A DNA stretch of 64,000 bases from Siphonodentalium dalli. Taxonomy: Eukaryota > Mollusca > Scaphopoda > Gadilida > Siphonodentaliidae. The stretch covers positions 196,301,887 to 196,365,886 of the forward strand of contig CP136062.1 in assembly GCA_032622095.1 (NCBI GenBank), in the 5' to 3' direction. Position 1 is the stretch's first letter; each line of letters begins with the position of its first letter. The notes under the pieces were generated by a model that saw only the letters and a program-made list of their open reading frames with translations, was not told the origin of the DNA and did no database searches. This document shows positions 1 to 11,247 of this stretch, one piece after another. The position numbers and the translations under genes were made by a program.

Positions 1-292
1 AGTATGTAACTACATTTGGCAATTTGACAATTTCCTAATTTTCCTTATCCAGCGAGAATTAAGTTCAATGTCATATTTACAGCGAAGTTTAATGTCATTT
101 CATATAATCCTCTCTCTTTTCATTCATAATATGTTGAAATATAGTGAAAAATGATTCCAATAGATATTGTATCGAGAGCACTAAACAGCGATACAAGTAT
201 ATCTTGATGAATCATTAAAATTTAAAGACTATATTTGCACCCATATATTTCTCTGATGCGGAATATAATTTGCTCAATTTCTATCACAACAG

Positions 293-574
293 TTGCGCAG
301 AGAGTTCTGAGCCAGAGTCACACTTTGGATGGAGCAGAACTTGTGGTTACTCCATTTACATCAGTGTCCAGCTCCCAACAAGTGAGAGATAGTCCAGCTA
401 CTTCGCCACTAAAGAAATGTGCCATAAAGGTATCTGGCCTGAAATCATCGACGAGTGAAGATACAGTCATATACTACTTCGAGAACAAGCGACGAGCAGG
501 AGGGGACAATATAGTAAAACAAACACTCAGTCTAGAGAAAGGGGAGGTAATTCTGCATTATGAGTCAGAGGAAG
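293..574 (+). CDS. Exon of a PARP10/PARP14-like protein: end of one RRM plus start of the next (copy A)
   Basis: This 282-bp exon is bounded by a pyrimidine-rich acceptor ending in AG at 291-292 and a donor GTATGT at 575-580. It starts after the first base of a codon and ends after the first base of a codon (phase 1-1), so it can be duplicated or skipped without a frameshift. The 94-residue product begins with SHTLDGAELVV, typical of the last helix and strand of an RRM. A linker follows, then the start of the next RRM: IKVSGL (first strand), SEDTVIYYFENKRRAGG (first helix and the YFEN-RR-GG signature seen in PARP10/PARP14 RRMs) and EVILHYESEE (third strand). Vertebrate relatives are mono-ADP-ribosyltransferases with tandem RRMs, macrodomains and a C-terminal catalytic domain; none of the other domains is seen here. 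The family call rests on the RRM signature alone. An open frame continues upstream to an ATG at 235, but the splice signals and the repeated exon pattern make an internal exon more likely than a start. Confidence 0.72.
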
Positions 575-587
575 GTATGTACTAGTG

Positions 588-1271
588 TATTGACTAATAC
601 ATTAACCCTTGCTCTACTAAATGGATTCTCCTATTCAGTTAAAATGTATACAAATTTTCGAAGAAAATGGGGGGTATACTGGATTGACTGTGTCTGTCCG
701 TCCGTCCGTCACGCTTTCTCCCTCCGTGCGTCGAGCCGTCCGTCCGTTCGTCCGTCCGACCTCATAACTCGAACAACTATGAACCGATTTAAATAATTTT
801 TTGTATGCAATCTCCTTAGGACTGCCTCTCCGCATGGTGCTAATTGCGGTTCGGTCCGACCTTTTTTTTTAAAGTTACGCCTCATTTTCGACTTATTTTG
901 ACTTAGAACATTCTGTCCGACTTTATAACTTTAACAAATATGAACCGATTTCAATAATGTTTGGTATACATGCTTCTCATAATACCCCCTCTACATGGTG
1001 CGGCTAGGGATTGGCTCAGACTGTTTTTCGTAATATTACACTTCATTTTCGACTTATTTTGACTTAGAAAATTCTGTCCGACTTAATAACTTTAACAAAT
1101 ATGAACCAATTTGAATAATTTTTTCTGTACAAGCTTCTTGTGACACCATATCGATATAATTAGTCCAAATTTTTCTTTAAAGTTAAAAATCTTTTTTGTT
1201 GGGGTTTACGGATAATGCGGGTTGAATTTGTCACGGTGGGGTATGCTAGCACTCGAGTGCACACCTCTTGT
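588..1271 (+). repeat. Interspersed element inserted in the intron of copy A, with a 161-bp internal tandem repeat
   Basis: After the exon donor, copy A and copy B introns agree for about 13 bases. They then diverge and resume agreement at the 'atgtattatgtaattatg' motif (about 1273 in A, about 2143 in B). Copy B is therefore an empty site and copy A a filled one, with about 680 bp inserted. The insert holds a CCGT microsatellite and three tandem units of about 161 bp that start near 756, 917 and 1078; each contains 'taactttaacaaatatgaa' or a close variant. It ends near a perfect 12-bp palindrome GCACTCGAGTGC at about 1251-1262. I see no transposase and do not recognise the family. The same element follows the exon in copy C (about 63488 to the window end). 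Confidence 0.7.
690..760. repeat. CCGT/CCGTT microsatellite
   Basis: The stretch is an imperfect run of CCGT tetranucleotides, interrupted by 'cacgctttctccctccgtgcgtcgag'-like sequence. The matching run in copy C (63598-63670) is about 8 bp longer, which is ordinary slippage variation. Short arginine- and serine-rich open frames across it are products of the repeat and not genes. Confidence 0.85.
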
Positions 1272-1301
1272 TAATGATGTATTATGTAATTATGTTTCCC
1301 T

Positions 1302-2190
1302 GTGAGTGCAACTGCTTACTAATGGTTCCATTTCTGTATATAGCAGCTTTTTATGGGGGTGGGGTGGCGATATAAATTACTGCTGTCATATGTTTGGTCA
1401 TCCCATATGGTTCTAGATTACATCTTCAGTAATGTGGTAAGAATATGTTATGAAATAAATCATCCCATAAATTTTAATCTGATGTCAAATGGAGCATTCT
1501 TGAATTTCTTGATAATAATTTTCACAACCGTTGCATCTTAAATTAACTCTTTAGTATGCAACTACATTTGACAATTTGACAATTTTCTTATCCAGCGAGA
1601 AGTTCAATGTCATATTTACAGCGAAGTTTAATGTCATTTCATATAATCCTCTCTCTTTTCATTCATAATATGTTGAAATATAGTGAAAAATGATTCCAAT
1701 AGATATTGTATCGAGAGCACTAAACAGCGATACAAGTATATCTTGATGAATCATTAAAATTTAAAGGCTATATTTTCACCCATATATTTCTCTGATGCGG
1801 ATTATTATTTGCTCAATTTCTTTTGCAACAGTTGCACAGAGAGTTATGAGCCAGAGTCACACTTTGGATGGAGCAGAACTTGTGGTTACTCCATTCATAC
1901 CAGTGTCCAGCTCCCAACAAGTGAGGGATAGTCCAGCTACTCCGCCGCCAAAGAAGTGTGCTGTAAAAGTATCTGGCCTGAGATCGTCGACGAGTGAAGA
2001 TACAGTCATATACTACTTCGAGAACAAGCAACGTGCAGGAGGGGGCAATATAGTAAATCACACTCTCAGTCTAGAGAAAGGGGAGGCCATTCTGCATTAT
2101 GAGTCAGAGGAAGGTATGTACTGGTGACCTTCCTAATTAATTAATTATGTATTATGTAATTATGTATCCCTGTGAGTGAATTATGTATCC
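1302..2190 (+). repeat. Exon-bearing duplicated genomic unit, copy B
   Basis: The unit starts near 'gagtgcaactgcttacta' (about 1302), which matches about 62652. It includes the shared intron block with the open frame 1353-1541 (also at 62708-62902), the block starting 'agtatg' at about 1553 (equivalent to window position 1), and the exon 1832-2113. It lacks the intronic element present in copies A and C. The open frame 1353-1541 is conserved only because the whole block was duplicated; it has no protein-like features and no splice signals, so I do not call it a gene. Confidence 0.8.
1832..2113 (+). CDS. Exon of a PARP10/PARP14-like protein, RRM junction (copy B)
   Basis: This is the second paralogous exon, again exactly 282 bp. 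It has an acceptor AG at 1830-1831 after 'ttttgcaac', a donor GTATGT at 2114-2119, and phase 1-1 borders. The encoded 94 residues have the same layout as copy A: RRM end (SHTLDGAELVV), a linker with PPPKKCAVKV, then RRM start with SEDTVIYYFENKQRAGGG and AILHYESEE. The reading frame is intact. It is the most diverged of the three copies, and part of its second half is shared with copy C (see findings). With copy A it would add one RRM-length repeat to the protein. Whether both are spliced into one mRNA or are alternative exons cannot be seen. Confidence 0.72.
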
Positions 2191-2334
2191 CATATTTGCC
2201 AGCCTATTTATCTAACTTCTTACTGAAAATACGAACATCAAACCATAAATTGCCAGTTGAAAAAAATAGATGGACGAAAGGAAAAGATAATAATGATTTA
2301 AACTGTGTTTTGTGCTGATGGGTACCATTTTGTG

Positions 2335-3161
<827 letters not shown>

Positions 3162-4140
3162 GATGCCGTTGACCTCAGACGCCTTTAAGGGTCAAATTTG
3201 AACAATAAAGAGCGTTCTTTATAAGTTTAAAGTATTTGTAGGAAAATTGGTACAAATGAACCACCCAACTTGATGAATGTCACGCGATAGGCATCTTCGA
3301 CCCAAGATGACTTACATGGGTATATAATCAATAAAGAGCGTTTATCATCATTCCAGAAGATATGTGAGAAAATTGGTGACAAAAGTCGAATGACGCAGGG
3401 CATGTCAAGGGAATGGGTTTGTTGACCTCAAATTATTTAAAGATGCACTAATAATAAGAAATTAAAAGATAAATTTAACTTTATCCGGATGCCGCTGATC
3501 TCAGACGATTTTAATGGACAAATGTGAGCAATAAAGAGCGTTAGTTATAGGCTCAAAGTATATGTAGGGAAACTGGTACAGATGAATCACCCGACCAGGT
3601 GGTTGTCACGCGATAGGCGTCTTTGACCTCAGATGACTTACATGGTCATATAATCAATAAAGAGCGTTTATTTTCATTCCTGAAGATGAGTGGGGGAAAT
3701 TTGTGACAAAACTGGAATGACGCAGGGCGTGTCAAAGGATTGGGTGTGTTGACCTCACGCGATTTAAAGATGCACTAATAATTAGCAATTAAAATAAAAA
3801 AAATTAACTCTATCCGGATGCCGTTGATCTCAGACGCCTTTAGTGGGCAAATGCGAGCAATGAAGGCATTCGCTATAGGCTCAAAGTATATGAAGAAAAA
3901 TTGGTACAGATGAATCACCCGACCAGGTGATTTCACGTGATAGGCGTCTTTGACCTCAGATGATTTCATTGATATACAATCATTAAAGAGCGTTTATTAT
4001 TATTTCATGGAGATATGTGGAGAAATTGATGCAAAAAAGTGACATGACGCAGGGAATGTCACGGGATTGGTTTTGTTTACCTATAATGGTTTTGAAGAGG
4101 CACTAATAATCAGCAATTAAGAGATAGTTTAACTTTGGCT
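3162..4140. repeat. Tandem repeat, three units of about 327 bp
   Basis: Units start at the 'gatgccg(t/c)tgacctcagac'-like landmark at 3162, 3488 and 3817, giving periods of 326 and 329 bp. Each unit carries two copies of the word AATAAAGAGCGTT about 125 bp apart (for example 3207 and 3333), the words 'cacgcgataggcgtctttga' and 'gacgcaggg', and ends with 'gcactaataat'. Units are clearly diverged by substitutions and small indels, so the array is old. The AAAGAGCGTT pair is also the central feature of the TTAA MITE family and of every satellite monomer in this window. No coding potential is seen. Confidence 0.85.
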
Positions 4141-6384
4141 TCGAACAGCTGGGTTCTGTTAAATTACAAGAACCGGGGAGGGCTAAATTTGCATTCGTTA
4201 TGGTGATTGATACATGACGGTACACATGCGTGGTGGGCTACATACTGTGAGCGTATCCATCAAAGCAGTCATGAATGGGGTCGACCGATGACACGTCATA
4301 GACGGTTACGCATTCCAAAAAACGCTTAGCCTACATTTCGGCTAGATTAGTTAAAACTTCAATGACTGTTCACTATAGCAAGTCAACATGATTGGGAGAG
4401 GGGTATTGTTAGAATGGATGCGCCACGGTATATTCTAGAAGTCAAGATGTGTCAACCACAGTATACAAGGCCCGTGGTGTTTTCAAAACCACGCGTGGCC
4501 AACATTTTAACACGAAAAAAACACGGAAAAATCGCACGTGGTCTTAGCGTCAATGAATACAGAATTGTCAGATAAAATCTTTTATAATAAAATACAATTT
4601 CATATATTGAATTATATATATATATCATATTTGTTTATCTGTGTCTATGGCCTTTATATCCATGTCATGTTTTGTTGTCGCATTTTATTTTAGTTGGCAT
4701 TACTATTTTCTTGTGTTTGTTCATATTACATGTACGCAAATGGTTTCGGTAGTTTGTGCGGCGATATCGTGTTCTAACAAATGGGTGAAAAATTGGATAT
4801 AACATTACAAAAATTCATAAGTTAAAGACATATTATGCACTTGTTCGGAAGCGTGAAACTGATTAGTTAGTATGCATGCGCTATGCCATGAGGGGATGTA
4901 TGAATTCTACTAACATTGCCGAAAATCTCAAACAAATCGACCGTACCACTTCATAGAAAACATCGTCTGAACTACTATATTATACGCTCAATTGTAAATA
5001 TTTACTTCCCGATTCGGGACGCAACTATCGGCGGTAAATTAACACAAATGATTTCGCCATCGGGGGGTCACTGTATTTAATGCATATATATATATAAGAA
5101 TTACGGTGTGTTCTGTCAATTTGGATATAATATTTGTAAAAATAACTACTTTCAGCAAGATATTCTCCATTTCTATTTCATCACCCTACCGGAGTGTTTC
5201 AGATCACTTTAAAATATCGAATTTAATGTCCAAAACGTAACTAAAGTTTTAAATTTAAATTAATTTGTTTTGAAAACTGGGATCAAAATTTATATATGGG
5301 TTTTTCCAAATTTAATTTAAAATGCTCATTTTCAACAATTAATAAAATTTTCAAGAATTGTTAGTATCAAAGTAATTTCATATATATGCACATATGCATA
5401 TTTTATAGCACACACAATATAACATATTTTTATGAGTAATCGCGGTATATTGGTATCTTTACTTTCTTTGGGCCAATTTTTACAATCGACGGGTTGAATT
5501 TCGATAAAATTTCCGTTAAATAAAATGATGCTGCCAATCGCACAAAGGAATCACCACGAGAATACCACGCAGCCAAGAACGATTATCGACGATTAACACG
5601 CATTAAGTAAAGTAATTGCCATGAAAATATAGCAGATAGACTGGGATCGACTACAGAATGGTAACTGTAGCAGTCGTGGCCAGTCCCAAATATGTAAGTA
5701 GAATGACTGCTATCTTCTGAGAAGAACCCATCGTACATGTATATCCCTGGAATTTTCTTCCTAATGTAAGGACAAATTAATGCCATATCCGGTATCGGTA
5801 TCTCTTTGATTTCACCTCATCACGCAAGAGGTAATAAATCAGCCAGTGCACAGATGCCACGAACATGTCGATGCGGCCTCGTTTGTTGTAACTCGATATA
5901 AGGTTATCAATTAGCCTGATAGAAATGTATCCTGTGTGTGTTCCAATATTGATGTCCAGCTTTATATGTATGAATAGTTTCGTAAATTCCAATCTAAAAT
6001 GCAATTGTACTTGAATTGTGCCAATAGAGACCGATGGTGCTTGTATTTAAACAATTATTGTGTAGTTTTGTGTACGGAAGTACACCAGAGCCGGTAGTAA
6101 GATTATATATATGATTGTACTGATTTGTGTAACCAGTCAGATTTGGCTCCCATTACTCCCAAGTGTCAGAAGCTGTTAACGAATAAAATTATCTTGGAAT
6201 TCAGTTTAGTAATACTGGTAAATTCATACATGGTTCACAGCATGAGACGTTTCCGTTGCGCGCGAAGCCACCTCGCGCGATTTAAATGGGACGGACTGGC
6301 CTCATTTCGGTTTAGGGAAGAGTTTAACACACCAGATGGTCTGGGCAATTTGCGAAAAATACTTGAAGATTAAGAAAGCTCCTC
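4141..6384. other. No gene or repeat recognised
   Basis: About 2.2 kb of AT-rich sequence with only short open frames of no recognisable similarity. A small perfect hairpin around 4472-4490 (GTGGTGTTTTCAAAACCAC) and short TATA runs near 4615 and 5085 are the only structures noted. A distant regulatory element or exon cannot be excluded by eye. Confidence 0.4.
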
Positions 6385-6392
6385 AAAAGTGC
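6385..6392. other. Target-site duplication, left (AAAAGTGC)
   Basis: This is the left copy of the 8-bp direct repeat that flanks the 3.3-kb foldback element; the right copy is at 9682-9689. The match is perfect, suggesting a fairly recent insertion. Confidence 0.8.
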
Positions 6393-6954
6393 GGGTCCGT
6401 GAAGTTGGATCGAAGTTCGAAGTTCGAAATTCGGTGGAGATTCGCGTGAAGTTAGATTGAAGTTCGAAGTTCGAAATTCGGTGGAGATTCGACCCCCACT
6501 TTTGTTTGCCTCAAATGCATTGTTGTGTTCCAATTCGTGTTCCCCTGCTCGAATTTTGGGTCAAAAGTTATTTTTTTCACTTTTTCTGAGATACTGCTGG
6601 ACTTGGAAAATTTAGCCACGGCGCTGGACTTAGAAACTTTCGCCTTCAATATCAATGCGCCGAAGGGAAGTGGCATTGTTTATGGCTGGATTGAGCTGAA
6701 ATTTGGTATGTTTGATACTTTCCATAAGAGAATCAAGCAAACTAACGCTCAGCTTCGAGAAATTACTCGATCTATAGGTTTGAATTTCAATCTGGGCGAA
6801 TTTCGATCTGGATTGAACTTCGAAATTCAGATTGAAATTCGACCCCCACTTTTGTTTGCCTTAAATGCATTGTTGTGTTCCAATTCGTGCTCCCCTGGTC
6901 GAATTTTGGGTCAAAAGAGATTTTTTTTCACTTTTTCTGAGATACTGCTGGACT

Positions 6955-8478
6955 CAGGGGGGGGGGGGAGGGGTCGGAAAAAAATTCTAGGCACGTATGA
7001 TCATTTTAATTTTTTCCGGCCTCGGGGGACCCACCAACCCAATTTCTTCCGTTTCCGGCCTTTTTTTCCAGGCAATTTTGGACACCCACCCTTTTTTTTC
7101 CGTTTCAGGAATTTTTTTCCGGTCAGTTTTGGATACCCACCCACCTAAAATTATCAACTGAGCAACCAAATAGGTGATTATCCTGCATTATCATAATTTA
7201 TTGCGCGATATTTGAATAGAACAGTGCATAATGAGATAACGATACTATTTGAATTTATCATATAAGTGTCATTAATCAAGAAATGTGTCAACATAATCAC
7301 ATTTCTAGGGATATATAGGCAGAGTGCCAAAGTTTTTATTAACATTCATTTTCATAATATATAGTCACATGATCTAGTCACATAATCACATTTGAGTATT
7401 CTACAGAATACATGGTACCGGTACAACAAATTTCAGATTATTTGATATTTTGATATTTGCTATGTGATATACAGTAATGCCCTAATTAATTGACTCCATA
7501 ACCACAGCAAAATAATGGGTAATTTTTCAGGATTTAGTTGGAAATATGGCTTGTTGTCATTCATCGGAAAGCTCTCCCCTGAAAAAATTACCCATTATTC
7601 TGCTGTGGTTATGGAGTCGTTTAATTAGTTCATTACTGTATTGCTGGAACCAAATTGTTTATCAAAACATGTGGAAATACAACTGTTCATCCCAGTTTAT
7701 CCCAGTTTGAAGAATAATGCTAATACCAAACACAACCATGATATACCCGCGTGACTCTTCTTGGTGCATCTCAGAAACCAGAACTGAGGAAACATGTTAT
7801 AGCGTGTAATGGCAGGCTGGTAGCCACTGCTTGAAGTAATAGGCTTCGTAATAATTGGGAATAATATGGATGGATAGCCCAATCTCACTTATTTTTTGCT
7901 CACGATATCAGTGACGATAAAATCTTTGTTACTGTGATCAACATTACAAGCTGATCCACATTAACTTGGAAAACAATTTGAAATTGTTCAAGCTGGCCCG
8001 GCTGGCCTTCAATTTATTTGTTAAGATTTTATGTTTTATGTTGTCAAAAGTCTATTTTATTCCATTATTTATTATATCTTTATTTCCATGTCTCATATGG
8101 TCAAATGTGCTTTCATTTTATTGCTTATTTTCAGCTGAGTTCTGCATAGTTATTCTTATTTTGTTGTATCAGTAGATGGAATCCTGATTAAATTTAATTT
8201 TCCAATAGCGCAGTTTCTAGTTCTATCAAGTTGAATTTGGGTTATTGTTGGCCATTGTGCAACTGATCCAACTACTGATAACCTCTATATATAGTATAGC
8301 ATTACTATTAACTATATATGACCTGTTTATGTTCAAAACACATCAAAATAAGACTCAATAGCAGGAATGGAAAAAAATTTTGGCACATGGAAAAAACAGC
8401 TTTTTGGACCCGAGAGACACCCACCCACCCACCCCATCATACGTGCCTGGAATTTTTTTCCGACCCCCCCCCCCCCTG
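6955..8478. mobile_element. hAT-like element nested in the foldback element
   Basis: Its ends are about 45-bp inverted repeats: CAGGGGG, a G-run, GTCGGAAAAAAATTC, one variable base, then AGGCACGTATGAT. The G-run is near 6957-6975 and the matching C-run near 8463-8476. The flanks share CTGGACT on both sides (6948-6954 and 8479-8485), a 7-bp direct repeat compatible with a slightly mutated 8-bp duplication. The surrounding repeat unit is otherwise continuous ('gatactgctggactt'), which proves the insertion. CAGGG ends plus a 7-8-bp duplication fit the hAT superfamily. Inside the left end (7000-7145) are about three short units of 'tttttccgg' followed by 'ttttggaNacccaccc'. No transposase frame is present, so it is non-autonomous. 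Confidence 0.72.
7472..7638. mobile_element. Mariner-type MITE (167 bp stem-loop) with TA target duplication
   Basis: The left arm begins CAGTAATGCCCTAATTAATT and the right arm is its near reverse complement, ending AATTAGTTCATTACTG. The two arms are about 60 bp with a loop of about 45 bp. The element is flanked by TA on both sides (7470-7471 and 7639-7640). CAGT ends and a TA duplication are typical of Tc1/mariner-derived MITEs. It lies within the hAT-like element, making a three-level nest. Confidence 0.85.
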
Positions 8479-8741
8479 CTGGACTTGGAACATTTAGCCA
8501 CGGCGCTGGACCTTCAATATTAAGGTGCCGAAGGGAAGTGGCATTGTTTATGGCTGGATTGAGCTGAAATTTGGTATGTTTGATACTTTCCATAAGAGAA
8601 TCAAGCAAACTAACGCTCAGCTTCGAGAAATTACTCGATCTATAGGTTTGAATTTCAATCTGAATTTCAATCTGGGCGAATTTCGATCTAGATTGAAGTT
8701 AGAAATTCAGATTGAAATTCGACCCCCACTTTTTTTTGTGA

Positions 8742-9235
8742 TTTTTTTCACTTTTTCTGAGATACTGCTGGACTTGGAAAATTTAGCCACGACGCTGGAC
8801 GTAGAAAATTTGGCCTTCAATATTAAGGTGCCGAAGGGAAGTGGCATTGTTTATGGCTGGATTGAGCTGAAATTTGGCATGTTTGATACTTTCCATAAGA
8901 GAATCAAGCAAACTAACGCTCAGCTTCGAGAAATTACTTGATCTATAGGTTTGAATTTCAATCTGAATTTCGAACTTCAATCCAGAATGAAATTCGCCCA
9001 GATTAAAATTCAGATTGAAATTCAAACCTATAGATCGAGTAATTTCTCGAAGCTGAGCGTTAGTTTGCTTGATTCTCTTATGGAAAGAATCAAACATACC
9101 AAATTTCAGCTCAATCCAGCCATAAACAATGCCACTTCCCCCCGGCACCTTAATATTGAAGGCGAAATTTTCTAAGTCCAGCGCCGTGGCTAAATTTTCC
9201 AAGTCCAGCAGTATCTCAGAAAAAGTGAAAAAAAT
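8742..9235. repeat. Central palindrome of the foldback element
   Basis: The two arms, about 8742-8975 and 8990-9235, are near-complementary over some 235 bp and contain the same landmarks in opposite order ('gatactgctggacttgg', 'gaagtggcattgttta', 'taacgctcagcttcgag', 'cctatagatc'). The spacer is only about 15 bp. A transcript would fold into a long hairpin. Confidence 0.8.
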
Positions 9236-9689
9236 CACTTTGGACCCAAAATTCGAGCAGGGGAACACGAATTGGAACACAACAATGCACTTAAGTGGGG
9301 GTCGAATTTCAATCTGAATTTCGAACTTCAATCCAGATCGAAATTCGCCCAGATTGAAATTCAAACCTATAGATCGAGTAATTTCTCGAAGCTGAGCGTT
9401 AGTTTGCTTGATTCTCTTATGGAAAGTATCAAACATACCAAATTTCAGCTCAATCCAGCCATAAATAATGCCACTTCCCTTCGGCACCTTAATATTGAAG
9501 GCCAAGTCCAGCGCCGTGGCTAAATTTTCTCAGAAAAAGTGAAAAAAAATCACTTTTGACCCAAAATTCGAGCAGGGGAGCACGAATTGGAACACAACAA
9601 TGCATTTGAGGCAAACAAAAGTGGGGGTCAAATCTCCACCGAATTTCGAACTTCGAACTTCGATCCAACTTCACGGACCCCAAAAGTGC

Positions 9690-10306
9690 TCGTAACCAAG
9701 ATCAATGCTACGATGCGTATTATTGCTGCTAGGTCCCTCAAGCGACAACCTAATGAAATTACATGTGGTATATTTGGTTGGGCCGCAAATGAAACCGACG
9801 TGTGCCGCCACATGTGTTGTTTATCCAGCTTAATTGGCTAATCGTAATTTTGTCATTAAATGAACCTGTCAGCACCATATAACACCAATAAAGACCCCGT
9901 TAATCTCGAGATTTGAACGGTAACTCCCAGCTGTAAATCCAAAAAAAGATCTCGCGCACCCTCCCGGACCCTCCCCCAATTGAAATTGATTACATTCAAA
10001 CCATTGCATATTCCATTATAAATCATGATGTTACTACATGCGATCTTAGCTCATTCAGATTCATGGCACATATAGTGTGAAATTCTCACCCAGAGTTACG
10101 TAGAACCACAGATAGGATGAAAGAATTTGAGCGTATTTCAGAAACATGTAATTGTTTTAAATGTAAACAGTGTGTGTATGCTATCCATATAATTTTATGG
10201 AATAAAATTTTACTCAGTGCCATCTGGCCTGGCATCTCGGTGTGGAATAAAACTTGTTTATATGCATGAAATTTGGAATGGTGCACTTTGTTTTATATAA
10301 GAAATG
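9690..10306. other. No gene or repeat recognised
   Basis: About 600 bp of unique-looking sequence on the right flank of the foldback element. Short open frames lack any recognisable feature. Confidence 0.4.
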
Positions 10307-10444
10307 AACGGTGGTTTCAATGTGGTCATGGGATTTTGACCGCGAGAAAAATTCAGCAAACTGCATAAACCCCAAAGGGGTTCATGCGGAGTTTGCTGAT
10401 TTTTTATCGCAGTCAAAACCCATGACCACGTTGAGTCCGCCGTT
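10307..10444. mobile_element. Palindromic MITE-like hairpin (138 bp)
   Basis: Left arm AACGGTGGTTTCAATGTGGT and right arm AACGGCGGACTCAACGTGGT (read on the other strand) continue as an imperfect inverted repeat of about 65 bp per arm. The centre is CCCCAAAGGGG near 10370. No target duplication is obvious. The structure is typical of a small hairpin MITE, but the family is unknown. Confidence 0.7.
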
Positions 10445-10469
10445 TATTATTCATATTTATATACTTACG

Positions 10470-10700
10470 CTCTTTAAAACACTTCTCCAAATATGTCCGT
10501 TATTAAGTCAAAAACACTTTTTTCAAATATATCCGTTATTTTGTTTATAAAAATAATTTCCTATTTCTATATTTTGCTCTATATTTCGCCCTATTTCGCT
10601 ATTTCGCTGTATTTTCCTATTTCGATTTTTCGTGCTATTTCGCTGTATTTTCATATTTCGCTTTTTCGTTGTATTTCATATTTCGATAATTCGCTATATT
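10470..10700. repeat. Degenerate short tandem repeat (tatttcg words)
   Basis: The stretch is built from variants of 'ctatttcgctgtattttc' and, at its left, two copies of a 'aaatatgtccgttatt'-like unit about 40 bp apart. The Ile/Phe/Tyr-rich open frame over it (10493-10723) is a by-product of this composition. Confidence 0.7.
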
Positions 10701-11247
10701 TGACATATTATGGAATTATATGATAACCAACATTCTGATAGTCAACCGAACATCTTGTGCCACCCGTGCTCGCGATCAGATGCCACAAGCCATCCAATCG
10801 TGAACCTCGATTACATATTGTTTGCTATCAAATCCTTGGCGTATTGGCTGACTAGATACTCAAGCAGTCGGTAATGTCCAACAATCCCCGGTGATTTCCG
10901 GGAACAATGTGTTCATAAACCTATGAACGACATTGAACGTGACGTTACGTTCATATATTTATGAACGCATTGAATAAGGGGGCGTGTCTACCGTAACGCT
11001 ATGGGGAAATCGGAAGAGATATCAGGTGTATGTAAATATATAAATATAACAGTTATACGTCCTGTGATCTAGTCAGGGTTATCAGGCCTCATAAATGTTA
11101 ACAATCAGATTGCATAATATGCTTTGGTTGTATTCTGTTTAGGTATAACATTTATAATTCGCAATCAAAATCACAAGGTCAGCAGTATTTCTTACCAAAG
11201 GAGGTGTACACACATAACGGGTGGACTTCGCCATATGCAAGAATATG

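Larger units (their letters stand above)
1..1301 (+). repeat. Exon-bearing duplicated genomic unit, copy A
   Basis: Position 1 of the window aligns with 62901 with a constant offset of 62,900 and no gap through the end of the exon at 574. Over the first 292 bases only one substitution separates the two copies. The unit contains the RRM exon 293-574, then an intron carrying an interspersed element (about 588-1271), then intron sequence shared with copy B. Its left edge lies outside the window. The three copies show that a block of about 0.9 kb holding one exon was tandemly duplicated, and that copy C was later separated by repeats. Confidence 0.85.
6393..9681. mobile_element. Foldback-type transposable element with 8-bp target duplication
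   Basis: The element starts with GGGTCCGTGAAGTTGGATCG and ends with the reverse complement of (G)GGGTCCGTGAAGTTGGATC, with about 50 bp of near-identical terminal inverted repeat. Both ends are flanked by the identical octamer AAAAGTGC (6385-6392 and 9682-9689), an 8-bp target-site duplication as made by hAT-type elements. The interior consists of about 350-bp units: three forward (starting near 6490, 6841 and 8721, the second interrupted by the nested element) and two reversed (ending near 9293 and 9617). The two orientations meet in a palindrome around 8980. This is the classic foldback design: long modular inverted repeats and no visible transposase. Without the nested element it would be about 1.76 kb. 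The repeated open frames across it arise from the unit being repeated. Confidence 0.82.

Noticed and set aside
1353-1541. A 62-residue open frame conserved at 62708-62902.
   Set aside because: It is conserved only as part of a recent duplication; the frame has no splice signals or known domain, and its end differs between copies.
8783-9505. A 240-residue open frame on the minus strand.
   Set aside because: It runs through two inverted repeat modules of the foldback element, and the same peptide repeats in both orientations; no domain is recognisable.
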